Positions 13,918-24,029 of a stretch of DNA of 64,000 nt are shown here, one piece after another (position 1 is the stretch's first letter; every line of letters begins with the position of its first letter). A model generated the notes under the pieces. It searched no databases. It was not told the DNA's origin and saw nothing but the letters and a program-made list of their open reading frames with translations. Location of the stretch: positions 2,294,001-2,358,000 of the forward strand of contig JAPYXD010000686.1 in NCBI GenBank assembly GCA_030998225.1, read 5' to 3'. A program made the translations under genes and the position numbers. The stretch is from Diplolepis rosae. Its lineage: Eukaryota; Arthropoda; Insecta; Hymenoptera; Diplolepididae.

Positions 13918-13997
13918 TACTAGGGCAGTACTATACCAGTACTGCGCCAAACAGGGCATAAATCTCTCAGTCGTATTCTAGACAGCATTTGAATCCA
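13918..13997. repeat. Type L monomer (80 bp)
   Basis: The core is GCGCCAAACAGGGCAT, one base shorter than the usual GCCAACGCTGGGCAT region. It is followed by TCTCAGTCGTATTCTAG and often TTTGAATCC. The monomer is therefore 80 bp and shifts the 81-bp register by one. L monomers account for five of the seven missing bases in the 6,797-bp higher-order unit. Confidence 0.9.
13925..13945. repeat. Perfect inverted repeat, first dyad (type L form)
   Basis: Arms GCAGTACT and AGTACTGC flank the 5-base spacer ATACC; all eight pairs match. Type A has the shorter form GTACT-ATACC-AGTAC at positions 11-25. It sits directly left of the second dyad. It is lost in types G and H, where the spacer region reads CTATAACAATACC or similar. 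Confidence 0.85.
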
Positions 13998-14078
13998 TAC
14001 TGGGGCAATACTATACCAGTACCGCGCGAACGCTCGGCATAAATCCCTAAGTCGGCTTCTAGACAGCATTTGACTCCA

Positions 14079-14159
14079 TACTGGGGCAGTACTATACCAG
14101 TGCCGCGCGATCGCTCGGCATAAATCCCTAAGTCGCCTTCTAGCCAGCATTTGACTCCA
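14079..14159. repeat. Type K monomer
   Basis: Diagnostic bases are CCAGTGCC, then CGCGCGATCGCTCGGC, AAGTCGCCTTC, and CTAGCCAGC (no XbaI site). It carries GCGATCGC, an AsiSI/SgfI recognition sequence, inside a nearly perfect 18-bp palindrome annotated separately. K is usually followed by L or E. Confidence 0.9.
14102..14119. repeat. Near-perfect 18-bp palindrome, second dyad (type K form)
   Basis: GCCGCGCGATCGCTCGGC pairs at eight of nine positions (the fifth pair is C/T), with the 8-bp palindrome GCGATCGC at its centre. The type A form, CCGCGCGAACGCTCGG, keeps the outer CCG/CGG and inner GCG/CGC arms but mismatches in the centre. The palindrome recurs in every type K monomer. Confidence 0.85.
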
Positions 14160-16747
14160 TACTGGGGCAGTACTATACCAGTACTGCGCCAAACAGGGCA
14201 TAAATCGCTCAGTCGTATTCTAGACAGCATTTGACTCCATACTGGGGCAGTACTATACCAGTACCGCGCCAACGCTGGGCATAAATCCCTGAATCAGTTT
14301 CTAGACAGCATTTTACTCCATACTGGGGCAGTAATATTCCAGTACCGTGCCAAAGCTAGGCATAAATCCCTAAGACAGTTTCTAGACAGCATTTGACTCC
14401 GTACTGGGGCAGTATTATACCAGTACCGCGCGAACGCTCGGCATAAATCCCTAAGTCAGTTTCTAGACAGCATTTGACTCCGTACTGGGGCAATACTATA
14501 CCAGTACCGGGCGAAATCTCGGCATAAATCCCTAAGTCAGTTTCTAGACAGCATTTTACTCCATACTGGGGCAGTAATATTCCAGTACCGTGCCAAAGCT
14601 AGGCATAAATCCCTCAGTCATCTTCTAGACAGCATTTGACTCCATACTGGGTCAGTACTACACCAGTACCGGGCCAACGCTGGTCACAAATCTCTCAGTC
14701 GGCTTCTAGACAGCATTTGACTCCATACCGGGGCAGTACTATACCAGTACAGCGCCAACGCTCGGCATGAATCCCTAAGTCAGTTTCTAGACAGCATTTG
14801 ACTCCTTACTGGGGCAGTATTATACCAGTACCACGCGAGCGCTAGTCCGAAATCCCTCATACATCTTCTTGATAGCATTTGACTCCATACTGGGGCAGAA
14901 CTATACCAGTACCGGGCGAAATCTCGGCATAAATCCCTAAGTCAGTTTCTAGACAGCATTTTACTCCATACTGGGGCTGTAATATTCCAGTACCGTGCCA
15001 AAGCTAGGCATAAATCCCTCAGTCATCTTCTAGACAGCATTTGACTCCATACTGGGGCAATTCTATACCAGTGCCGCGCGAACGCTGGGCATAAATCCCT
15101 AAGTCAGTTTCTAGACAGCATTTGACTCCGTACTGGGGCAGTACTATACCAGTACCGCGCGAGCGCTAGTCCGAAATCCCTCATACATCTTCTAGATAGC
15201 ATTTGACTCCATACTGGGGCAGTACTATACCAGAACCGGGCGAACGCTCGGCATAAATCCCTAAGTCGGATTCTAGACAGCATTTGAATCCATACTGGGA
15301 CATTACTATAACAATACCACGCCAACGCTGGTCACAAATCTCTCAGTCGTATTCTAGACAGCATTTGAATCCATACTAGGGCAGTACTATACCAGTACTG
15401 CGCCAAACAGGGCATAAATCTCTCAGTCGTATTCTAGACAGCATTTGAATCCATACTGGGGCAATACTATACCAGTACCGCGCGAACGCTCGGCATAAAT
15501 CCCTAAGTCGGCTTCTAGACAGCATTTGACTCCATACTGGGGCAGTACTATACCAGTGCCGCGCGATCGCTCGGCATAAATCCCTAAGTCGCATTCTAGA
15601 CACCATTTGACTCCATACTGGGGCAGTACTATACCAGTACTGCGCCAAACAGGGCATAAATCTATCAGTCGTATTCTAGACAGCATTTGACTCCATACTG
15701 GGTCAGTACTACACCAGTACCGTGCCAAAGCTAGGGAGGAATTTCTCAGTCGGCTTCTAGCCAGCATTTGACTCCATACTGGTGCATTACTATAACAGTA
15801 CCACGCCAACGCTCGGCATTAATCCCTCAGTCGGCTTCTGGACAGCATTTTCCTTCATACTGGGGCAGTACTACACCAGTACCGCGCCAACGATGGACAT
15901 AAATCCCTGAGTCAGTTTCTAGACAGCATTTGACTCCGTACTGGGGCAATACTATACCGGTACCGCGCGAACGCTCGGCATAAATCCCTAAGGCGGCATC
16001 TAGACAGCATTTTACTCCATACTGGGTCAGTACTACACCAGTACCGTGCCAAAGCAAGGGAGGAATTTCTCAGTCCGCTTCTAGCCAGCATTTGAGTCCA
16101 TACTGGCGCATTACTATAACAATACCACGCCAACGCTCGGCATTAATCCCTCAGTCAGCTTCTAGACAGCATTTGACTCCATACTGGGGCAATACTATAC
16201 CAGTACAGCGCCAACGCTCGGCATAAATCCCACAGTCGGTTTCTGGACAGCATTTGACTCCAGCTGGGGCAGTACTACACCAGTACCGGGCCAACGCTGG
16301 TCACAAATCTCTCAGTCGGCTTCTAGACAGCATTTGACTCCATACTGGGGCATTGCTATTCCAGTACCGTGCCAAAGCTAGGCATAAATCCCTAAGACAG
16401 TTTCTAGACAGCATGTGACTCCTTACTGGGGCAGTGCTATTCCAGTACCGTGCCAAAGCTAGGCATAAATCCCTAAGACAGTTTCTAGACAGCATTTGAC
16501 TCCATACTGGGGCAGTACTATACCAGTACCGCGCGAACGCTCGGCATAAATCCCTAAGTCAGTTTCTAGACAGCATTTGACTCCATACTGTGGCAGTACT
16601 ATACCAGTACCGGGCCAACGCTGGTCACAAATCTCTCAGTCGGCTTCTAGACAGCATTTGACTCCATACTGGGTCAGTACTACACCAGTACCGGGCCAAC
16701 GCTGGTCACAAATCTCTCAGTCGGCTTCTAGACAGCATTTGACTCCA

Positions 16748-17232
16748 TACTGGGGCAGTACTATACCAGTGCCGCGCGATCGCTCGGCATAAATCCCTAA
16801 GTCGCCTTCTAGCCAGCATTTGACTCCATACTGGGGCAGTACTATACCAGTACTGCGCCAAACAGGGCATAAATCTATCAGTCGTATTCTAGACAGCATT
16901 TGACTCCATACTGGGTCAGTACTACACCAGTACCGTGCCAAAGCTAGGGAGGAATTTCTCAGTCGGCGTCTAGCCAGCATTTGACTCCATACTGGTGCAT
17001 TGCTATAACAATACCACGCCAACGCTCGGCATTAATCCCTCAGTCAGCTTCTAGACAGTATTTGACTCCAAACTGGTGCATTATCATAACAGTACCACGC
17101 CAACGCTCGGCATTAATCCCTCAGTCGGCTTCTGGACAGCATTTTCCTTCATACTGGGGCAGTACTACACCAGTACCGCGCCAACGATGGACATAAATCC
17201 CTAAGTCAGTTTCTAGACAGCATTTGACTCCG
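16748..17232. repeat. K-L-F-G-H-I six-monomer cassette, copy 3
   Basis: Same order and length as the copy at 4454, inside the first large higher-order unit. It is preceded by two B monomers (16586, 16667) and followed by A-F2-G2. Confidence 0.9.
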
Positions 17233-19175
17233 TACTGGGGCAATACTATACCGGTACCGCGCGAACGCTCGGCATAAATCCCTAAGGCGGCTTCTAGACA
17301 GCATTTTACTCCATACTGGGTCAGTACTACACCAGTACCGTGCCAAAGCAAGGGAGGAATTTCTCAGTCCGCTTCTAGCCAGCATTTGAGTCCATACTGG
17401 CGCATTACTATAACAATACCACGCCAACGCTCGGCATTAATCCCTCAGTCAGCTTCTAGACAGCATTTGACTCCATACTGGGGCAATACTATACCAGTAC
17501 CGCGCGAACGCTCGTCATAAATCCCTAAGTCGGCTTCTAGACGGCATTTGACTCCAGCTTGGGCAGTACTACACCAGTACCGGGCCAACGCTGATCACAA
17601 ATCTCTCAGTCGGCTTCTAGACAGCATTTGACTCCATACTGGGGCAGTACTATACCAGTACAGCGCCAACGCTGGGCATAAATCCCTAAGTCAGTTTCTA
17701 GACAGCATTTGACTCCGTACTGGGGCAGTACTATGACAGTATCGCGCGAAAGCTCGGCATAATTCCCTAAGTCAGTTTCTAGACAGCATTTGACTCCCTA
17801 CTGGGGCAGTACTATACCAGTACCGGGCGAAATCTCGGCATAAATCCCTAAGTCATTTTCTAGACAGAATTTTAGTCCATACTGGTGCAGTTATATTCCA
17901 GTACCGTGCCAAAGCTAGGCATAAATCCCTAAGACAGTTTCTAGACAGCATTTGACTCCATACTGGGGCAGTACTATACCAGTACCGCGCGAACGCTCGG
18001 CATAAATCCCTAAGTCAGTTTCTAGACAGCATTTGACTCCATACTGTGGCAGTACTATGACAGTATCGCGCCAACGCTCGGCATAATTCCCTAAGTCAGT
18101 TTCTAGACAGCATTTGACTCCGTACTGGGGCAGTATTATACCAGTACCGCGCGAGCGCTAGTCCGAAGTCCCTCATACATCTTCTAGATAGCATTTGACT
18201 CCATACTGGGGCAGTAGTATACCAGTACCGGGCGAAATCTCGGCATAAATCCCTAAGTCAGTTTCTAGACAGCATTTTACTCCATACTGGGGCAGTAATA
18301 TTCCAGTACCGTGCCAAAGCTAGGCATAAATCCCTAAGACAGTTTCTAGACAGCATTTGACTCCATACTGGGGCAGTACTATACCAGTACCGCGCGAGCG
18401 CTCGTCCGAAATCCCTCATACATCTTCTAGACAGCATTTGACTCCATACTGGGGCAGTACTATACCAGTACCGGGCCAACGCTGGTCACAAATCTCTCAG
18501 TCGGCTTCTAGACAGCATTTGACTCCATACTGGGTCAGTACTACACCAGTACCGGGCCAACGCTGGTCACAAATCTCTCAGTCGGCTTCTAGACAGCATT
18601 TGACTCCATACTGGGGCATTGCTATACCAGTACAGCGCCAACGATGGGCATAAATCCCTAAGTCAGTTTCTAGACAGCATTTGACTCCATACTGGGGCAG
18701 TACTATACCAGTGCCGCGCGATCGCTCGGCATAAATCCCTAAGTCGCCTTCTAGCCAGCATTTGACTCCATACTGGGGCAGTACTATACCAGTACCGTGC
18801 CAACGCTCGGCATAAATCCCTAAGTCAGTTTCTAGACAGCATTTGACTCCATACTGGGGCAGTACTATACCAGTACCGCGCGAACGCTCGGCATAAATCC
18901 CTAAGTCAGTTTCTAGACAGCATTTGACTCCATACTGGGGCAGTACTATACCAGTACCGGGCGAAATCTCGGCATAAATCCCTAAGTCAGTTTCTAGACA
19001 GCATTTTACTCCATACTGGGGCAGTACTGTTCCAGTACCGTGCCAAAGCTAGGCATAAATCCCTAAGACAGTTTCTAGACAGCATTTGGCTCCATACTGG
19101 GGCAGTACCGTTCCAGTACCGTGCCAAAGCTAGGCATAAATCCCTAAGTCAGTTTCTAGACAGCATTTGACTCCA

Positions 19176-19256
19176 TACTGGGGCAGTACTATACCAGTAC
19201 CGCGCGAACGCTCGGCATAAATCCCTAAGTCAGTTTCTAGACAGCATTTGACTCCA
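19176..19256. repeat. Type A monomer (consensus-like, 81 bp)
   Basis: Reference monomer, used here for numbering from TACTGGGGC as position 1. AGTACT (ScaI) is at 10-15, an inverted repeat GTACT-ATACC-AGTAC at 11-25, the CpG-rich core CCGCGCGAACGCTCGG at 25-40, CATAAATCCC at 41-50, TCTAGA (XbaI) at 61-66 and ATTTGACTCCA at 71-81. By hand count it is about 49% G+C. This is the commonest type, and an identical copy follows at 19257. The other types are its diverged relatives; by hand count B differs at about 11 of 81 positions and E at about 7. Confidence 0.93.
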
Positions 19257-20228
19257 TACTGGGGCAGTACTATACCAGTACCGCGCGAACGCTCGGCATA
19301 AATCCCTAAGTCAGTTTCTAGACAGCATTTGACTCCATACTGGGGCAGTACTATACCAGTACCGGGCGAAATCTCGGCATAAATCCCTAAGTCAGTTTCT
19401 AGACAGCATTTTACTCCATACTGGGGCAGTAATATTCCAGTACCGTCCCAAAGCTAGGCATAAATCCCTAAGTCAGTTTCTACACAGCATTTGACTCCAT
19501 ACTGGGTCAGTACTACACCAGTACCGGGCCAACGCTGGTCACAAATCTCTCAGTAGGCTTCTAGACAGCATTTGACTCCATACTGTGGCAGTACTATACC
19601 AGTACAGCGCCAACGCTGGGCATAAATCACTGAGTCAGTTTCTATACAGCATTTTACTCCGTACTGGGGCAGTATTATACCAGTACCGCGCGAGCGCTAG
19701 TCCGAAATCCCTCATACATCTTCTAGACAGCATTTGACTCCATACTGGGGCAGTACTATACCAGTACCGGGCGAAATCTCGGCATAAATCCCTAAGTCAG
19801 TTTCTAGACAGCATTTTACTCCATACTGGGGCAGTAATATTCCAGTACCGTGCCAAAGCTAGGCATAAATCCCTAAGACAGTTTCTAGACAGCATTTGAC
19901 TCCATACTGGGGCAGTACTATACCAGTATCGCGCGAAAGCTCGGCATAATTCCCTAAGACAGTTTCTAGACAGCATTTGACTCCATACTGGGTCAGTACT
20001 ACTCCAGTACCGTGCCAAAGCTAGGCATAAATCCCTAAGACAGTTTCTAGACAGCATTTGACTCCATACTGGGGCAGTACTATACCAGTACCGCGCGAAC
20101 GCTCGGCATAAATCCCTAAGTCAGTTTCTAGACAGCATTTGACTCCATACTGGGGCAATACTATACCAGTACAGCGCCAACGCTGGGCATAAATCCCTAA
20201 GTCAGTTTCTAGACAGCATTTGACTCCG

Positions 20229-20309
20229 TACTGGGGCAGTATTATACCAGTACCGCGCGAGCGCTAGTCCGAAATCCCTCATACATCTTCTAGATAGCAT
20301 TTGACTCCA
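20229..20309. repeat. Type C monomer
   Basis: Diagnostic bases are GCAGTATTATACC, the core CGCGAGCGCTAGTCCGAA (often containing the palindrome AGCGCT), and CCCTCATACATCTTCTAGA. It is typically preceded by a monomer ending CTCCG and followed by types D and E. A subvariant with GACCGAATTCC carries an EcoRI site (see the separate sites). Confidence 0.9.
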
Positions 20310-20390
20310 TACTGGGGCAGTACTATACCAGAACCGGGCGAAATCTCGGCATAAATCCCTAAGTCAGTTTCTAGACAGCATTTTACTCCA
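20310..20390. repeat. Type D monomer
   Basis: The core is CCGGGCGAAATCTCGG and the end is CATTTTACTCC instead of CATTTGACTCC. It is nearly always followed directly by type E, so D-E behaves as a fixed dimer throughout the window. This copy has CCAGAACCGGG, a subvariant shared with the copies ending just before 13675 and 27998. Confidence 0.9.
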
Positions 20391-20471
20391 TACTGGGGCA
20401 GTAATATTCCAGTACCGTGCCAAAGCTAGGCATAAATCCCTAAGACAGTTTCTAGACAGCATTTGACTCCA
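20391..20471. repeat. Type E monomer
   Basis: Diagnostic bases are GCAGTAATATTCCAG, the core CCGTGCCAAAGCTAGGC, and CCTAAGACAG. A subvariant has GTACTGTTCC or GTACCGTTCC (for example near 19021, 25818 and 33499). The core puts an in-frame stop in the otherwise open minus-strand frame, which is one reason the apparent open frames in the array are short. Confidence 0.9.
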
Positions 20472-22978
20472 TACTGGGGCAGTACTATACCAGTACCGGG
20501 CCAACGCTGGTCACAAATCTCTCAGTCGGCTTCTAGACAGCATTTGACTCCATACTGGGTCAGTACTACACCAGTACCGGGCCAACGCTGGTCACAAATC
20601 TCTCAGTCGGCTTCTAGACAGCATTTGACTCCATACTGGGTCAGTACTACACCAGTACCGGGCCAACGCTGGTCACAAATCTCTCAGTCGTATTCTAGAC
20701 AGCATTTGTATCCATACTAGGGCAGTACTATACCAGTACTGCGCCAAACAGGGCATAAATCTCTCAGTCGTATTCTAGACAGCATTTGAATCCATACTGG
20801 GGCAATACTATACCAGTACCGCGCGAACGCTCGGCATAAATCCCTAAGTCGGCTTCTAGACAGCATTTGACTCCATACTGGGGCAGTACTATACCAGTGC
20901 CGCGCGATCGCTCGGCATAAATCCCTAAGTCGCCTTCTAGCCAGCATTTGACTCCATACTGGGGCAGTACTATACCAGTACTGCGCCAAACAGGGCATAA
21001 ATCGCTCAGTCGTATTCTAGACAGCATTTGACTCCATACTGGGGCAGTACTATACCAGTGCCGCGCGAACGCTGGGCATAAATCCCTAAGTCAGTTTCTA
21101 GACAGCATTTTACTCCATACTGGGGCAGTAATATTCCAGTACCGTCCCAAAGCTAGGCATAAATCCCTAAGACAGTTTCTAGACAGCATTTGACTCCATA
21201 CTGGGGCAGTACTATACCAGTACCGCGCGAACGCTCGGCATAAATCCCTAAGTCAGTTTCTAGACAGCATTTGACTCCCTACTGGGGCAGTACTATACCA
21301 GTACCGGGCGAAATCTCGGCATAAATCCCTAAGTCAGTTTCTAGACAGCATTTTACTCCATACTGGGGCAGTAATATTCCAGTACCGTGCCAAAGCTAGG
21401 CATAAATCCCTAAGTCAGTTTCTAGACAGCATTTGACTCCATACTGGGTCAGTACTACACCAGTACCGGGCCAACGCTGGTCACAAATCTCTCAGTCGGC
21501 TTCTAGACAGCATTTGACTCCATACTGTGGCAGTACTATACCAGTACAGCGCCAACGCTGGGCATAAATCCCTAAGTCAGTTTCTAGACAGCATTTGTCT
21601 CCTTTTTGGGGCTTTATTATAGCAGTACCGCGCGAGCGCTAGGCCGAAATCCCTCATACATCTTCTAGATAGCATTTGACTCCATACTGGGGCAGTACTA
21701 TACCAGTACCGGGCGAAATCTCGGCATAAATCCCTAAGTCAGTTTCTAGACAGCATTTTACTCCATACTGGGGCTGTAATATTCCAGTACCGTGCCAAAG
21801 CTAGGCATAAATCCCTAAGTCAGTTTCTAGACAGCATTTGACTCCATACTGTGGCAGTACTATACCAGTACAGCGCCAACGCTGGGCATAAATCCCTAAG
21901 TCAGTTTCTAGACAGCATTTGACTCCGTACTGGGGCAGTATTATACCAGTACCGCGCGAGCGCTAGTCCGAAATCCCTCATACATCTTCTAGATAGCATT
22001 TGACTCCATACTGGGGCAGTACTATACCAGTACCGGGCGAAATCTCGGCATAAATCCCTAAGTCAGTTTCTAGACAGCATTTGACTCCATACTGGGTCAG
22101 TACTACACCAGTACCGCGCCAACGCGCGGCAGAAATCTCTCAGTCGTATTCTAGACAGCATTTGAATCCATACTAGGGCAGTACTATACCAGTACTGCGC
22201 CAAACAGGGCATAAATCTCTCAGTCGTATTCTAGACAGCATTTGAATCCATACTGGGGCAATACTATACCAGTACCGCGCGAACGCTCGGCATAAATCCC
22301 TAAGTCGGCTTCTAGACAGCATTTGACTCCATACTGGGGCAGTACTATACCAGTACCGCGCGATCGCTCGGCATAAATCCCTAAGTCGGCTTCTAGACAG
22401 CATTTGACTCCATACTGGGGCAGTACTATACCAGTACTGCGCCAAACAGGGCATAAATCTATCAGTCGTATTCTAGACAGCATTTGACTCCATACTGGGT
22501 CAGTACTACACCAGTACCGTGCCAAAGCTAGGGAGGAATTTCTCAGTCGGCTTCTAGCCAGCATTTGACTCCATACTGGTGCATTATCATAACAGTACCA
22601 CGCCAACGCTCGGCATTAATCCCTCAGTCGGCTTCTAGACAGCATTTTCCTTCATACTGGGGCAGTACTACACCAGTACCGCGCCAACGATGGACATAAA
22701 TCCCTGAGTCAGTTTCTAGACAGCATTTGACTCCGTACTGGGGCAATACTATACCGGTACCGCGCGAACGCTCGGCATAAATCCCTAAGGCGGCTTCTAG
22801 ACAGCATTTTACTCCATACTGGGTCAGTACTACACCAGTACCGTGCCAAAGCTAGGGAGGAATTTCTCAGTCGGCTTCTAGCCAGCATTTGACTCCATAC
22901 TGGCGCATTACTATAACAATACCACGCCAACGGTCGGCATTAATCCCTCAGTCAGCTTCTAGACAGCATTTGACTCCA

Positions 22979-23139
22979 TACTGGGGCAATACTATACCAG
23001 TACAGCGCCAACGCTCGGCATAAATCCCACAGTCGGTTTCTGGACAGCATTTGACTCCAGCTGGGGCAGTACTACACCAGTACCGGGCCAACGCTGGTCA
23101 CAAATCTCTCAGTCGGCTTCTAGACAGCATTTGACTCCA
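22979..23139. repeat. Type N monomer plus short B (80 bp) with CCAGCTGG junction
   Basis: N has the core CAGCGCCAACGCTCGGC, then AATCCCACAGTCGGTTTCTGG. The junction to the next monomer reads CCAGCTGGGG instead of CCATACTGGGG, one base shorter, which makes the following B copy 80 bp. The change creates a PvuII site (CAGCTG). The same junction recurs about 20 times, for example near 728, 12054, 16260, 30593, 42796, 52428 and 62613. Confidence 0.88.
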
Positions 23140-23705
23140 TACTGTGGCAGTACTATACCAGTACAGCGCCAACGCTCGGAATAAATCCCACAGTCGGGTA
23201 CTTGACACCATTTGACTCCATACTGGGGCAGTACTGTTCCAGTACCGTGCCAAAGCTAGGCATAAATCCCTAAGACAGTTTCTAGACAGCATTTGACTCC
23301 ATACTGGGGCAGTACTATACCAGTACCGCACGAACGCTCGGCATAAATCCCTAAATCAGTTTCTAGACAGCATTTGACTCCATACTGTGGCAGTACTATA
23401 CCAGTACCGGGCCAACGCTGGTCACAAATCTCTCAGTCGGCTTCTAGACAGCATTTGACTCCATACTGGGTCAGTACTACACCAGTACCGGGCCAACGCT
23501 GGTCACAAATCTCTCAGTCGGCTTCTAGACAGCATTTGACTCCATACTGGGGCAGTACTATACCAGTGCCGCGCGATCGCTCGGCATAAATCCCTAAGTC
23601 GCCTTCTAGCCAGCATTTGACTCCATACTGGGGCAGTACTATACCAGTACTGCGCCAAACAGGGCATAAATCTATCAGTCGTATTCTAGACAGCATTTGA
23701 CTCCA

Positions 23706-23786
23706 TACTGGGTCAGTACTACACCAGTACCGTGCCAAAGCTAGGGAGGAATTTCTCAGTCGGCGTCTAGCCAGCATTTGACTCCA
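23706..23786. repeat. Type F monomer
   Basis: Diagnostic bases are GGGTCAGTACTACACC, then CCAAAGCTAGGGAGGAATTTC in place of the usual CATAAATCCC, and CTAGCCAGC, which destroys the XbaI site. Subtype F2 has CAAAGCAAGGGAGG and ends GAGTCC, for example at 24111-24191. F begins the F-G-H group, the part of the array most diverged from type A. Confidence 0.9.
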
Positions 23787-23867
23787 TACTGGTGCATTGC
23801 TATAACAATACCACGCCAACGCTCGGCATTAATCCCTCAGTCAGCTTCTAGACAGTATTTGACTCCA
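23787..23867. repeat. Type G monomer
   Basis: Diagnostic bases are GGTGCATTGCTATAACAATACC (or GGCGCATTACTATAAC), CACGCCAACGCTCGGCATTAATCC, and either ACAGTATTTGACTCC leading into H or ACAGCATTTGACTCC elsewhere. It always follows F or F2. The ScaI site and the first dyad (positions 11-25) are lost in this type. Confidence 0.88.
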
Positions 23868-23948
23868 AACTGGTGCATTATCATAACAGTACCACGCCAA
23901 CGCTCGGCATTAATCCCTCAGTCGGCTTCTGGACAGCATTTTCCTTCA
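23868..23948. repeat. Type H monomer
   Basis: It starts AACTGGTGCATTATC, contains ATAACAGTACCACGCC and TTAATCCCTCAG, and ends TTCTGGACAGCATTTTCCTTCA. CTGGAC replaces the XbaI site. It follows G and usually precedes type I. Confidence 0.88.
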
Positions 23949-24029
23949 TACTGGGGCAGTACTACACCAGTACCGCGCCAACGATGGACATAAATCCCTA
24001 AGTCAGTTTCTAGACAGCATTTGACTCCG
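23949..24029. repeat. Type I monomer
   Basis: Diagnostic bases are GCAGTACTACACCAG, the core CCGCGCCAACGATGGACAT, and ATCCCTGAGTC or ATCCCTAAGTC. It ends CTCCG, so the next monomer is entered through CCGTACTGG. It is the last member of the recurring K-L-F-G-H-I cassette. Confidence 0.87.

Larger units (their letters stand above)
13675..20471. repeat. Large higher-order unit 1, 6,797 bp (84 monomers)
   Basis: It starts B-B-B-L-A-K-L and ends with the nine-monomer block 19743-20471. It contains the K-L-F-G-H-I cassette, an F2-G2 pair, N-B and several C-D-E runs. It aligns with 20472 onward at a constant offset of 6,797 bp, checked at many points (13675/20472, 16577/23374, 17725/24522, 18601/25398, 19021/25818, 19743/26540). 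The length equals 84 x 81 minus 7. Exactly seven short monomers are visible: five L cores (near 13940, 14180, 15400, 15650 and 16855) and two short junctions (near 16260 and 17552). Confidence 0.9.
23545..24029. repeat. K-L-F-G-H-I six-monomer cassette, copy 4
   Basis: This is copy 3 displaced by exactly 6,797 bp. In the lines compared by eye, about 850 bp around it (23383-24233) shows no difference from 16586-17436. Confidence 0.9.
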
